Source: Quercus robur (taxonomy: Eukaryota > Streptophyta > Magnoliopsida > Fagales > Fagaceae). Taken from it: a stretch of DNA of 64,000 nt. How positions within the stretch are numbered: position 1 is the first letter of the stretch; each line of letters begins with the position of its first letter. The DNA lies in assembly GCF_932294415.1 (NCBI RefSeq), contig NC_065543.1, positions 47,145,777-47,209,776 of the forward strand, written 5' to 3'. The position numbers and the translations under genes are program-made. Of the stretch, positions 27,365 through 39,591 are shown piece after piece. The notes under the pieces were generated by a model, which was not told the DNA's origin, did no database searches, and was given only the letters and a program-made list of their open reading frames with translations.

Positions 27365-27493
27365 CATAATATTTTTACAATAAATTTTAAGTAACTAGTT
27401 GTTATTGATAGATAATAAAATAATTTTAATAATTAGTTCAATTTAAAATCAATAATAACTTACTACTTATGATTTATTATAAAAATGTTGTGA
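27365..27493. mobile_element. Small MITE with imperfect inverted ends
   Basis: The left end 'cataatatttttacaataaat' is the near inverse of the right end 'gatttattataaaaatgttgtg', with further matching inside (taagtaactagtt / taacttactactta). Size about 129 bp. No clear target duplication is visible. The interior matches the block at 20322-20465, so at least two family members are in the window. Confidence 0.55.
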
Positions 27494-27744
27494 ATGTAAA
27501 ATTTTTCTTCCAACTCTAAGGACCTAAGGTGTTACAAGTAATATTAGAGTAATATGCCACTTCTTGGTGGATGTTATTTATGTCATGAGTCAGACATGTG
27601 AGAAAGTACATATGTAGGACCTTGATAGGGCCTCACATTAATTAGTGATAGAGAAGTTGAGAAATTTATAATTCTCACCCCTCCAACACCCTTTTTCTAT
27701 TGGGCTAATCTTTAGTACTTAAAAGATCCAAGGTGTTACGTATA

Positions 27745-27885
27745 GATTATAAATATTTTTAAAAATGATTATGAAACATTCAAAACAAGGGGTTTTTTTT
27801 TAAATGATAGTTTGAAACAAGGGTTGATCTATAAATATTTCTAAAAATCATTATGACACATTCAAAACAAGGGTTGATCTCAAAT
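27745..27885 (+). repeat. 86 bp direct duplication
   Basis: 'ataaatattt.taaaaat.attatga.acattcaaaacaag' occurs at about 27747 and 27833. The copies differ at a few positions and are followed by related 'ggggtt.../ggttgatct' sequence. Confidence 0.7.
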
Positions 27886-29334
27886 CATAAATTGTAACCA
27901 TGACTCCTAAATTAGAATTCTTGAAAAGGAAGGGAAGGATTTTTATTTTTATTTTTTATTTTTATTATTTATGATTGGCATATGGGAAGGATTGACTATA
28001 TGTTCTATAACTTGTAATATCGGGTTATTTTAAATTTAGTGATACTTGTAGTATCAATTATGATATGCTTTTATATTATATATATATATATATATATATA
28101 TTATACAGTTTAATGCCAGCCATTTTTAAGAAATTAAATTAAATTTACTAAGATGATAACATTGATCTAAATTTAAGAAGAGCTTTTTAAAAATATATAA
28201 ATAAAAAATAAATAGGTAATGTTGATATCAAGATAAATCTTAATAAGAAATAGTCCGCGGTAATAGTGGTTGTTGTCCAATCAATATATGTTATGAGCAA
28301 AATAAAACACAAAAGTAGTGAAGTTACATGTTCATGGGTAAAGATACATGTTGAAGGCTCGAATGGCAATCTTTCTCACATGCTTGAAGGTTTCTTCTAA
28401 TTAACGTTTGAAAGGGAAGGAGAATCAACAGAGATATAGTCAAATTTAAGGGCATTTGCTCCAGTAATAGAACAGTCTACCATGGATTAAGGTCCACACT
28501 GAAGAATATATATATATATAAATATATTCTTACATAATATTTGTTGCTAATCATTGGATAATTTCTAATCTACACCTAAATTCTTGCACTTTATTCATTA
28601 AAAAAAATTTTGAAGTTTAATTTTTTTTTTAAATGTTTTTTCAAATGTTATGTTTTTATTATTTTATTTTTTAACTTTTCAAATACTCTTGATCTTACCT
28701 TTCTCACTACGATAAAGGGTAATTGAAGAGTTAAAAAAAATAAATAATAATAATAATAATTAATAAACCATTTGCATAGAAAAGAAAATAGCAAGACAAA
28801 GATGAAGACTGCTCAGATGAGCAAGAGCAACAAGGATAGCATGGTAAAGCAAAGATTCGTCCCAAACCTGGACTTAAACAAAGAATGGGGGCCCAACGAG
28901 CAACTCAGCCATATCCAAATGGCTGCGTTGTCCCATCGATGCCTCTATCAATGCAGACTTGCCGACTTGCAGTTGACAAAATGGAAATCAAAATTCATTG
29001 TCAAATTTATTTATTTATTTTGTTATAAAATAAGGAAAATATAAAGACAAGATAAGCAAATATTAGAGCAAAATTATACCTGAATTGCTTATTTTCTTTC
29101 GTGGTTATTCACCGCATGAAACCATTTTATTTTTAAAATCATTATATCTAATTAAATGAAATAAAATTATTCCAAATATACTTTAGTTATCAACCATTAG
29201 TATAGATTTATAGAAGGGGGTACAAAGTTTTAGTTGTAGTGTTTACTTTTTATAGGAAAATCAATAATTTAATCAAGACTGTCAAGTAGCTTGTGGATAG
29301 AGAAATATGCCTTGGTGGTTTGTTTGATCACTGT

Positions 29335-29432
29335 TATTAGTGTTATATATTTAATAATGAGACTTGAACCTTGAATGTATTTGCTTTGCTGGAAACACTA
29401 GTTGAGCTACTTGGCTATTAATAGCTAATACA
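29335..29432 (-). mobile_element. tRNA-derived SINE fragment
   Basis: On the minus strand the order is a polymerase III A-box-like tagctcaactagtg, about 30 bases of spacer, then a B-box-like ggttcaagtctc. This is the arrangement of tRNA-related SINEs. Target-site duplications are not clear. Confidence 0.5.
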
Positions 29433-29911
29433 CATGCTATTTCAATTTCTAAAGCATTAAGCTGAACCCCACAAAGAAGGCAACCCACACACACCAACAC
29501 AGGCGCCACAACACAAACCGAAAATTGCGATATACGAAGGGGAACCAGAAAACTTCACTTCTTCCTCTCTCGTGTTCCATAGTAAAGGGATAATGGTCAC
29601 TAAATACAAGGCTTAAAATGACATATTGAGGGTTCCACAGTAAACACACTGTGACCAAATTACAATGCTTAGATCAGATACATTTGCAAAAATATGAGAG
29701 GAAACTAACCACCTAAGATCACTTCACATCAAGTTTGCTCCAAGCCCTGCACAACATATAGCCATCAGTCAACAATTGATGAATAATTATGACTGAAAAG
29801 ATCTACTACGCAAAAATTAGTATTACCTGAAAACATGAGGGATCAATCCACTACAAATTATGGAGTTGTTTATAGTCAAACAAAAACCTGACCATGGAAT
29901 TTCTACAATCA

Positions 29912-32900
29912 CTACTCATAACCAGCATCTACTCGATCATTGCCACTTTGCCGTCCATAAAAGTTCCCCCCACCACGCCTTGAATGACTCGGACCTCTCT
30001 CCCTGAACCTCGGACCTGCATTATGAGTTCCATCTTTAGGTCCTTCAGCATTGGACTTGTTATTGTTATACGGGCCCACTGGCTGGTACTCGTAATGTGA
30101 ATTGTGCCTCTGCCTTTCCCAGTTTACAGGTTGGTTGTTATGTTTGCTATCTTGCCCAGATGAGTTCCAATCTCCACGAGATTCATTCCCTCTGCCAAAA
30201 CGGTTATTGTTTTGGTTTCCACTTTTGCGAAACCCTGATGATGACCGTTGCTCATGTCTAACATCAATATTTGCAGGAGCATGTTCAACTGGGCTAACGT
30301 GAACTTGATTCGGGGATTGGGTTCGTCCCTTTAGCGAACCTACTTTTCTACCTCTTTTAGCCTCTTGACGCCCTACATTTAATGCTTCTTCTGCAGTGCT
30401 TTTTTTAGAGGGAGACTCATCATGGTGAGGCTGGGATACAACTTCACCTGACCTCTTGTCTTGTTGTGCTGCCAGAGGTACTTCACCCTGGGGAGTAGAC
30501 TCCTTTTTGTTTGTCCAAGCAACTTCACCATCTACACTTCGACCACTATTGGTTCTGCCTCCCCGTTGATAATTAGCTGAAGACATCTGAGATTTGGGTT
30601 GCCAATGAGCAGTTGACCGTTCCCCAAGACCTCTATTTTCTTTTGAAGTAGCAGGCAAGTCTGACTGACTCATTTCAGAGGCTGAAGAATGAGTATTTAT
30701 TTTCTTGTGATCAGAATCATTATTATTCCCCATACCTTTCTGTCCCTTGAGTGGATTCCGTTTCGTTCTGCCTGTTACTCCCTGATCTTTTATGACAGAA
30801 ACTGCAACCGGTGGAACTGAATCAGAACTGTTGGGAATGTTCCATCCATCAGAAGCATTACTTTCTTCAGAATATTTCGGTTGCTCTTTCACTGAATTCA
30901 CATCAGGCTTCTGAGGTTGGAAATCCTCAATTGATTTTTGAACATTCCGATCAGGGTATGAAGAAGGTCCCTCCTGCATACTTTGCATGCCGACCGACTC
31001 CATTGAACCCCGTTGCCGCCACGACCCATGTGCTTTTCCCTGCTTGTTCTGTCTACCATCCCCATTCCTGGACTCCAAGGGAAGCCCAACTTTTCCACTA
31101 GCTGAACTAGCAGGTTGACTAAATTCCGTGAATTGAGAACTAGAAACTGCTTTCCCCACAGTCTCATCTGATATATTCTGATTGATTGAAGATGCCACTG
31201 GTTGTTGAATGCATCCTTGCTGAGCCATTTCCTTTGCTACAGGCTTTGGTATGTATCTCTCCATTTCTGCCCTCTTTTTGGGATTGCTCTGGACTTGATG
31301 ATCACTCTTGACGGATGAAATACTGGACTCAACTACATTTTTATGACTGGCTTCATCAGTGTCAGCTTTATTCTGTGACCGCACCGGTGCCCAAATAACA
31401 TCGCTCTGGATTCTCTCTGTGGATCTATTAACATGTGGATTTCTTGGTGTCCTGCGAGACTGCTGAGATTTCCCCTGGCTATTCACTCTACCATGATCTT
31501 CGCTGGGTAAAGATAAGCGCTGTTCTAGTAACTGATTTGCATCTTTGGAAATAGTTACCAACTCAATTGAATTAGGATCCAACTCAGACTCAGAAGCCTT
31601 TGGCCTACCACTTTCAACAGAAGCATTTACAAGATTTGTTTCTTTTGATTCTGATGATTGTAAAGCCACCATAGACGATGCCGACTCCGCTTTGTGCTTG
31701 TTCTTGCCACTTCTGTTATTCTTCTTTCTCTGATGAACGGACGACTCAGCCATGGCATTTGCATTCACAGGCAAGCTTGACTCACAGCTCAAAGCACTTT
31801 CATTAGCAAGTCCCCCAACTGACACTGTGACCTTACCTGCTGCATCAGGATGACTTTTCAGCGCCTCATCATTATGGGTGGAAATTGACTTCTCATCAAT
31901 TTTCTTTTCTGACAGAATATTCTGCTTTTGTTTGTAGTTCATACGCTTCTGCTTTGAGGCATTACCATCATGAACATGGGGAGCATTATTAACATGAGCA
32001 ACATCAGCACAATCAGCATCTCGCTGCAAGGACACCGACTGGTTTTGCACTAAAGGTTCCCTGTTAGCACTCTTAGGTTTCTCTGGAGGTAGCTCACTGG
32101 ACAAAATACAGGATTGTTCCGCCCTACCGGTGCTACCCTCACTAATTTGAGGAACTACATTCAATTCTTGCTTATTCTGGATAGCACCACTTAAAGCATC
32201 TTCTGACTGCTGATTTGAACCATCCATAGATTGTTTACGCTTATTCAACTCTTCCAATTTTGCATGAGCCTTGGCCATTTGCCTTCTTGTCCGTTCTTCC
32301 TCCTCCTCCTTTAGTTGTTTGGCGCGTTGCTCAAGTTCTCTCAACTTAGGACGCTGATGAAGTATACCAGTATCATAAGACTCAAAAGCATAAAAGCTAG
32401 AAGGAACATAAAACAAGATATCTTACCTGTGCTTGATAATCACTTGGATCAGAAACAGGAGCAGCAGATTCTCTCTCATCCCTTGCTACAGGATATGGTC
32501 CAGACTTTGCAGAAGCCTCAACAGAGGTATGGTGGTCATGCACATGAACATCAGAATGTGAAGCTAATACAACGCTTGGAGAGTCTACCACTGGAAATTT
32601 TTTCCGCCACCCATCAACCTCTTGGCTATTGAGTGCTCCTCTTCCACGATTACCACCTCTGCCTTGCACACCATGTGTAGATCTCCTGTGAATCTGCAAA
32701 TCAGTATTTTACGAACACAGAAATAACTACTACATTGTTAGTGAAAGCCTGCAAGGTACAGAACAGGAAAAAAAAAGAAAAAAGAAACCTGGAGATGGTT
32801 GTTCCACTGACTACTGTAGATTCAAGGCTCTTATCCCCAGCAGAAAATCCCATTTCACGGGAGGCAGAATTTGTCATTCCAGTGGTGTGGGTTCTCTCAG

Positions 32901-35900
32901 TATACACAAAACCACTACCACCTTCATTTGTAGAAAGGTTAGCCTTGGCATTCTGAACCTGAAATTTATCCTTTCGCTCCTCCAAACTGGAAACAGATGT
33001 AATATCATGCCGTCCATCAGAAGCCCGGGCTTTTGCATTTAATCCCTCAATTTTTTGAATCAGAGAGGAATCTTTTGGAACAGCTGAAACAGGACCTTGA
33101 ACTTCTTGTAAACCAGGGGATGTGTGTTCCAAATGTGTCACCGAAATGACATCCAATACCCTCATATTTCCCACACTTTCAGGAGACTTTACTTTTACAG
33201 GGACAGAAGAATAAGATCGTTGGTTGTCATAAGTCTGACTCGATACTTCTTGACTGGTTTCTGTTCTTCTCAAAGCCATCTCCTCATCATTTCTGTAATC
33301 TGACCTCTGGTCATTTTCCAATGAAGAAATTCCTGGTTGGTCCCCCTTCTCAACATATGCAGCATTTGTTGCAACCATACCCTCCCATTTTTTCTCTTCA
33401 TTCTTTCCCTCCCAACAATTCTGCTGCTTCAGAAGAACTTTGTATGGTCCTCGAGTATCATGATGATGACCAGATTCCACATGTTCTGCAGCCGATGTTT
33501 TGCCAGTAGAACCATATCCACCAGATCTTCCCTGAGAATTGCCAGGCTCAGGAACATTTTGGCCTGGGTACCTGTTATAAACATGGGGGCCAGCTGCCAT
33601 TCCCATAAATGGAACATCTCGTTCATTCGATGCGTGGTAACCCATCGGTGGACCATAATAGCCTTCATATGCAACTGGACCAGGGAAAAAGCCAGGCCTC
33701 ATTGGCATACCTGGGCGAATATAAGCATCGGGCATATGAGGTCTATACAAATCTCCATTTTTAGGATGGTGTCCTCTTGGTGCGCCTCCTGGTGGGGGAC
33801 CTGGCTGTGGATTGGCAAGAGCAGTAGGTGGGATTTGATGACGATAATAAAATGGTTCCATGGGAAAGCCACCAGGAGCAACAGGAGCTCCATATGGAGG
33901 ACCTCCTGGAGGTCGGAACCAACCTGGAGGGTTAGTTACTGGAGGACCATGCCAAGCTTCATAATGTTGAGGAGGAATACTAGGATTAGGGTATGGCTGG
34001 GGATCGCCCTGCCACCTCTCTGCGCCGGTTGTGACTCCCTCATCACCATATGTGGGGAGATCTCTTACCCAAGAATTTGCAGTACCGCTTTTCACATTTG
34101 CATTTACAGAAACATCACCTGAAATAAGAGAATACCTTTTTCGAATGAGACAATGCTAAACCTTAAAACAGAAATTGGCACAAGGAACAGGAACCCAGCA
34201 TCTTCATTAAAAGCATGGGAATTGACTGCATGTACACAAACCAACTATAGAAGCCCCGCTCCTCTCTTTGGGAAGTGCTATTCCATCGGAAGACGAGCCT
34301 GGGCGCCTGTGAGAACCATGGTCTGTAATTCACAGTTGATCAAGCAATCAGAGAATTGCATAGAATATTCCACTAAAACACTTGAACCACCATGATAAAC
34401 CTCTTCTTTCATAAATCTAACAAACAGTGCAAAAGTAAAGAAACCACGCATAACCAAAATGACTAAAATTGCTCCATAAAATTTAGTTCAATGCAGTTAG
34501 ATTCTTCATTCTACAAAGCTTTATAAAAGAGACAATAGGCATGACATCAGCTTCAATCCTTCAGGTAAGTGACTATTTTTAAAGTTGAAGTATAACAATC
34601 AAGAAAGGAAGTACATAACAATGACAGCAAGTGGTGTAAACCATCAAATTAACCCTTAACTCTGATGATAGTAACTAACAAACATAAACATGACACTAAA
34701 AAAATATAGAGGCAAATGAAAATAAACATAACCTTGTGACTCGGTATTCTTACCAGAAATATCCTTCTCCGAACCAAGTGTTGGAAAATCTCCAGAAGTC
34801 AGAGAAAATGCATCCTTCTTGGGTGCCATTACTCCCTGCAGGTACAACAGTGGATAACTAATATAGATCAGGCCATACAACTGACACAAGAGAGAGAACA
34901 AATATAAACTCCAAAAACAAAATAAGAATAGCCAAGGGTGGGATTTCATAGAGTTGAGTATACGGTATAAAACTCAACCCAAAAACCAATCCCAACCATA
35001 ATGTGTAAGACTATAATACCACATAATTGTTTCCCCACAACCTACTGCAACTACAAATGGCAACAAAGTAAGAGACACTGAGAGGGGAGAGATTCTAATT
35101 GAACAAAGGAAAGATACATTACAGACAAAAAATAGGGATACCACAAAAATTGTAATTTAACTCAAGATATCCTTGACACTTCCAATAAGCGTTAATCATG
35201 ATATGGTTATTGATATCACTAAAACAAAAACAAAAAAAAAAAAATGAAGGCCAAGAATACCTATTTTTGTTATAATTCAACAGTGGGGGTGGGGGATTTG
35301 AACCTTGGATGTCTCTATTAGAAGCACCAGGAGAGGCTAGTTAAACTACAAGGCTCTTTGCAATGAAGACCAAGAATATATTTCCATTGAAGATTTCGGT
35401 ATAATCAAGCAAGAAACCAAAATGCTTCCAATATATTCCTCAGATTCTTCTTTGAATCTAACAAAGAGTAGTCATTGCATTAAAGATATTCTAGATTTTT
35501 TATCCTTTTTCTAGCAAGTACAACTCACTCACCCGTATGGAATTGAACCCATGACTTATCCTCCACCCCTAATTAAGGGAGGAGATGCCTTCTAGTCCAA
35601 AGACCACAAGCTTCCCCACACCACCCCCCCCCCCCCCCAAACAACTTTTTAATTCCTTTTTTCTTTCATTTGGATTAATAATAAAAATCTGCTTAAAAGA
35701 AAAGCGCAAAAGTGGAGCAACCCTAGTACACAGGAAGTATAAAAAGGAAGAGCCTCTTTTAATTCCTCTATAGTTTTGTCGGAATTTACTAGATAATTAA
35801 TAAATACATACAGTACATGATGCTCAATATTATGATCAGTTGACACATAGTTTATCACTCTTAACTACAAGATACTGTCTGGGTTTTCTTTTTTAATGTT

Positions 35901-38687
35901 TATTTTGTAGTATGCATAAAATTGAAGGCAATGAATTATTCAATACAATATTAACTAATTACTGAAAGTACAGAAAAGGCACTGCCCACCAATCACAGAA
36001 CTTTCAGTGAAACTATGCTTCATAAAACGGCCCTAAAACCAAAAAAAAATTATTGCATTTCAGTCCTGCATATAGTTTGCTTAAACAGTTCTTTTTATAG
36101 AAATACAGTATCAGTAAATGGTGTAAAAATGGGATTTATGTACACATCCATGATCCAGCCCACATAACATGCTAACTATAACATCCATAACATATTTTGC
36201 ACAACTTTAATGAAGAAACAATATATTGTTACTGCAGCATATCCTTCAGTAAGAAAACTGAGCAGGAAACTTCTTAATTTGTAAGTATTGTTAAAATGCA
36301 AAGAATCAAACAATGAGCTTACAATCAGAAATATACCAGTTTCTCTGCAGTCCCAGCAGCACTCCATGGCCCTGGATTTTCAGATGATTGTTCTGCAAAC
36401 CGGGATAACTGTGAGCTACCAGGTCTTGTTTCTGCACTGCGAGGACGCAATGATGTTAGTGACGTCTGACTAGATGTCAATGCACCAGAAGCTGATGATG
36501 GCCTAGAGTTTGGACCCCATGCATTAGCAGTAGGTTCATGAGCTCTATCACAACCAGCAGTTGACGGTCGCGTGCTGCTGCCACCAGATGAAGGACGGCC
36601 ACTTACATGACTTGGTGAACCAGTACCACCATCAGCTCTCGGAGACAGTGCTGAAGAACCCCACGCATTTGGTGTGGAAGAAGATGATTTACTGCCCCAG
36701 CTAAGGGTGCCCCTGACAAGTGTAAACATATATACTCAAGCACTGCTTTGGCATTCATAATCAGGACATATAGTGACAGCATTATAATACTATATGGATA
36801 CACAAACAAATCATAATACTCACACACACACACACACACAAAGAGATCAGATACCCTAGACTGAGGGATGTGGTACTTACCTAGGAACAATTTCCACACT
36901 TGGGTCCAAGCCATGATTTTCTAACCTTAAAACAACAGAGAGATGATGTAAAATCTTAGGGGGCCAAAAACAATTCATGTCTGTAAAGTGAACCATAAAG
37001 AATTCAGCAGGAACCAAATACCTTTGACTTGGTAAGTTTATGGGTTTTGGAACTGTGACTTTCCCTAAAACAGTCATGCCACTTTTTCTGGCAGAAGCCC
37101 CCCACCTGCATGAATTATGGCACCGTTATATGACAATGTGAGGATGTGTGTCAATTACAGCATAAAAGAATCTGAGAACCAGATTAACCAACAGCATCCT
37201 CCAGCACAAACTCAAAAAGAATAAAAAACAATTTTCACCAAAATCGTGGAGAAGAATAAACACCCAGTAAATTAACAATAAATAAAAAATAGTAACACAC
37301 AATAATAAAGACTGACAAGTGACAACATCATAGTTCAAATTTAAACTAAATAATCCAACGCATTATCCTAACTGGATATTTACATGCATAAAGAAGGGAA
37401 GGGGAATGCAGGGGAACAAAAACTAAAGCTGAAACCATTGACATGCAGTTACTGGAGATTAAAATAATAATAAACAAATAAAAAGACTAAACAATTTAAC
37501 GCACAATAGCAGAAAATTCTACTAATGATATTTCTTTAATCAGGAAAAAACATAAAAATGAACAAAAATAGATCTACTGACATGAGATGGATATGCTACC
37601 ACACTCTCAGTTATCCACATCTCTTTCTAATCACATCCCTCATGGTACTCGATTATTTTCATGTGACTAATTCTTTTTATTTTATAGGTAAGAAAAAATA
37701 ACCAACCCAAGTACATTGGGGATGTACTGTGGGGGCAAAAATCAAGAAACAAAATTACAATGATCAAGTAAAACAGGAAGGAAAAAACAAGAAAAATGCA
37801 ACAAAGCCACACTCCATACAAGGAGAGTAGTAGACTCAAACATTTGGATACCATAGGGTGACCAGAAAAATTCATAAACTCAGGAGATGTCAATGAAACT
37901 ACATCAGACCATAGGGGGTGTAGATATATTTGTGTAATTTTTTCAACTACGTCAAAAACCATAGGAAGTTGGCAAATTTTTATTGCCTATTAATTACAGT
38001 CTCTCCTATTGGCACAACTCTGGTCAATGAATATTCATGGGATATCCCCTTTTTTTTTCAGCGGACAACCCCCCATACCCATCCATGCTATATAAGTGAA
38101 ACTACAGCATAAATTCCCCTCCTTTTCATTCTTTTTTGCTTTTGATGAAAGGAATTAAAGACACAATACATTATCTATAGATTTTTTATTATGAACACTT
38201 TATAACTTAACTCACCCCCTAAATATTTGACACTACACTCTCAATCCATCCATAAATGCTAATAGAAATGCTTAAAGTTTTGGGTTCTAAAAATATTGAA
38301 AATGCTTTACTACTTGCTATTAGTCTACTGGTATACAAAGTCTGAGCTGCAATTTTTTTCATGAACTAAGAAAATAGGTATCTTGTTCAAAATTTTCATA
38401 ACTAACATTAAAGTGCCTCACAGAAGATGCTTCTTATGCATCACATGGGCCGTAATTTAACTCTCAGGCTTCCAAATAAAGCATGCAGCCCCATATTTGG
38501 CACCGCTTGCTGTGAGTATGTGCAAATCGAGAAAATAAGAGTGAGTGACAGTTTAGACAACTATAAAAGAGAAGCATTCAAGAGTTTTAAGCAACAAGGA
38601 CCATGGCTACCAGGAAGATATTAGAGGAAGTTAAAGGGAAATGAAAACATTATACCTTCTCTCTCCACTCAGCAAACTCGATGTCAT
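29912..38687 (-). CDS. MOS1: MOS1 (MODIFIER OF SNC1 1), BAT2-domain protein
   Basis: Eight coding exons on the minus strand: 38656-38687, 37022-37105, 36881-36925, 36337-36712, 34733-34835, 32789-34118, 32427-32685 and 29912-32353. Phases agree and give 1556 residues. The N-terminus MTSSLLSGERRWGASARKSG and the conserved block MTVLGKVTVPKPINLPSQR identify the plant BAT2-like MOS1 family (At4g24680). A serine-rich NAWG region follows, then a Pro/Gly-rich segment (about 214-400), a coiled coil (RELEQRAKQLKEEEEERTRR, about 746-785), a long low-complexity region and an RGG-like C-terminus. In Arabidopsis, MOS1 acts in the nucleus to promote expression of the immune receptor gene SNC1 and affects flowering and cell-cycle control. 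Exon 32427-32685 could also use an acceptor 8 nt upstream, but only 32685 keeps the frame. Introns carry SINE and LINE remnants. Confidence 0.93.
35260..35361 (-). mobile_element. SINE with 17 bp target-site duplication
   Basis: On the minus strand the element has an A-box-like tagtttaactagcc and a B box ggttcaaatcc. It is flanked by 'aatgaag.ccaagaata' at 35243-35259 and 35362-35378, a 17 bp duplication with one mismatch. It lies in an intron of MOS1. Confidence 0.75.
35640..35790 (-). mobile_element. L1-type LINE 3' tail
   Basis: The minus strand reads 'tatacttcctgtgtactagg' followed by 'gttgctccacttttgcgctt', which is typical of the untranslated end of plant L1 LINEs. A C17 tract borders it at about 35622-35638. 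It lies in the same MOS1 intron as the SINE. Confidence 0.55.
37665..37830 (-). mobile_element. L1-type LINE 3' tail
   Basis: The minus strand contains 'cccccacagtacatccccaa', 'tgtacttgggttgg' and an A-rich end 'taaaataaaaag', resembling another common LINE tail. It lies in the MOS1 intron between coding exons 1 and 2. Confidence 0.45.
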
Positions 38688-38902
38688 AGTCTGACTGTCC
38701 TGGCACGATCATTCAAACAATTTGAGGCAGCCTGGGAAAAGAAGGAAAAAGCATATTGATCAATTCAAGATGTTGTAGTAATGGATGTGAATTTCAAAAC
38801 ATACATAGCAATTACAAGATTATGTATAAACATCTTTATCCATTCAAATATTACAAAACAATTTTTTTATAACATTCAAAAAACTTTTCTAGTAGTAATG
38901 TG

Positions 38903-39024
38903 TCGAGTATGGGGGCTTCAAATGATAGCCCATGGTAATGGCATCTTTCATGGTACGTCATGTCTATGGTTCAAAGCTCCCCTCCCCTCTCCCCCACTAT
39001 CTACCAATAAAAAAAAAAAGAAGA
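38903..39024 (+). mobile_element. SINE with perfect 9 bp target-site duplication
   Basis: The element runs from 'tcgagtatgggggcttcaaa' to an A-rich tail (ccaataaaaaaaaaaag). It contains a B-box-like ggttcaaagctcc and is flanked by identical agtaatgtg at 38894-38902 and 39025-39033. It is inserted in the MOS1 leader intron, antisense to MOS1. Confidence 0.8.
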
Positions 39025-39071
39025 AGTAATGTGCCCAAGTACAGGATCCATCCGAATAGCAATTTTTTTTT

Positions 39072-39591
39072 TCTACTAGCAATAATTATTTCTACTTGAT
39101 GGCTCTGATGCAAACCAGAGAGTGTCCAACGTAGTTTTCACAAGCTTGTGGAGCCACCTCCCAGTCACAGATGTTAGTTTCCACAGCTAGATGCCAACTG
39201 AGACAGTCAATGCCAGGATTGTGGTGGCCGCCAATTTGTTGGGGGATTCCTTGGCATGTTGATATAATGCTGGCAAGGAAGAACAATGATAAAACTTTCA
39301 TGGTTATTTGTAAGGGAAAGAGCTAGAGCACTTTGTGCAAGTTGACAGACTTCATTGCTTGGTGCCTCTATTTATAGGCTCTAACTCTGCAAAGTGGCCT
39401 TACTTAGGGATGTAATTTACTCAAACACCACCAGTCCAGTAAAAGATCATTTCAATTGAAAATTCATACACTTGCATGATCACACCGTCATTAAAAATTT
39501 TACTTGGCTTTTGTTAACAGGTTAAGAAGGAATCTATTTGTTTCTACTACCAATAATTGTTTCTACTTGATGGCTCTGATGCAAACCCGAG
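39072..39591 (+). repeat. 49 bp direct repeats flanking the acid phosphatase fragment
   Basis: Copies at 39072-39120 and 39543-39591 read tctacta.caataatt.ttt, then ctacttgatggctctgatgc, then aaacc.gag, with three mismatches. On the minus strand the core 'tttgcatcagagcca' resembles the initiator-Met tRNA complement (tggtatcagagcca) used as a primer site by plant retroelements, at 12 of 14 positions. Whether the repeats are remains of such a fossil or come from a simple duplication cannot be decided here. Confidence 0.65.
39092..39420 (-). pseudogene. Promoter and first exon of an acid phosphatase (HAD class IIIB/VSP type)
   Basis: The minus-strand frame from 39301 reads MKVLSLFFLASIIST, a signal-peptide-like start, then CLSWHLAVETNICDWEVAP and ACENYVGH. 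These match the N-terminal region of plant vegetative-storage-type acid phosphatases (..W.VE..N...W..VP..C..YVGHYM). Similarity stops right after YVGH, where a flanking repeat begins. Upstream on the same strand is a clear TATA box (cctataaataga, about 39368-39379) with plausible leader sequence. The catalytic DxDxT part is absent nearby, so this is a 5' gene fragment. It could still be transcribed from its own TATA. Confidence 0.65.

Larger units (their letters stand above)
26805..29911. other. Intergenic DNA between EMB2759-like and MOS1
   Basis: The left end is the promoter/leader side of the EMB2759-like gene (poly-A 27041-27060, GAGAGAG near 26945). Further right are a small MITE, an 86 bp duplication, a TA microsatellite (28074-28100) and a SINE, listed separately. 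A 90-codon frame at 28772-29041 has no recognisable relatives. The last few hundred bases probably belong to the MOS1 3'UTR, which may contain a further intron around 29740-29820. Confidence 0.5.

Noticed and set aside
28772-29041. 90-codon plus-strand frame starting MHRKENSKTK
   Set aside because: No recognised relatives, no leader or splice context, and it fades into AT-rich sequence; a captured fragment cannot be excluded but cannot be supported.
33337-34122. 261-codon plus-strand open frame
   Set aside because: It lies wholly opposite the large MOS1 exon 32789-34118, has no family resemblance and is explained by the Pro/Gly-rich composition of the true coding strand.
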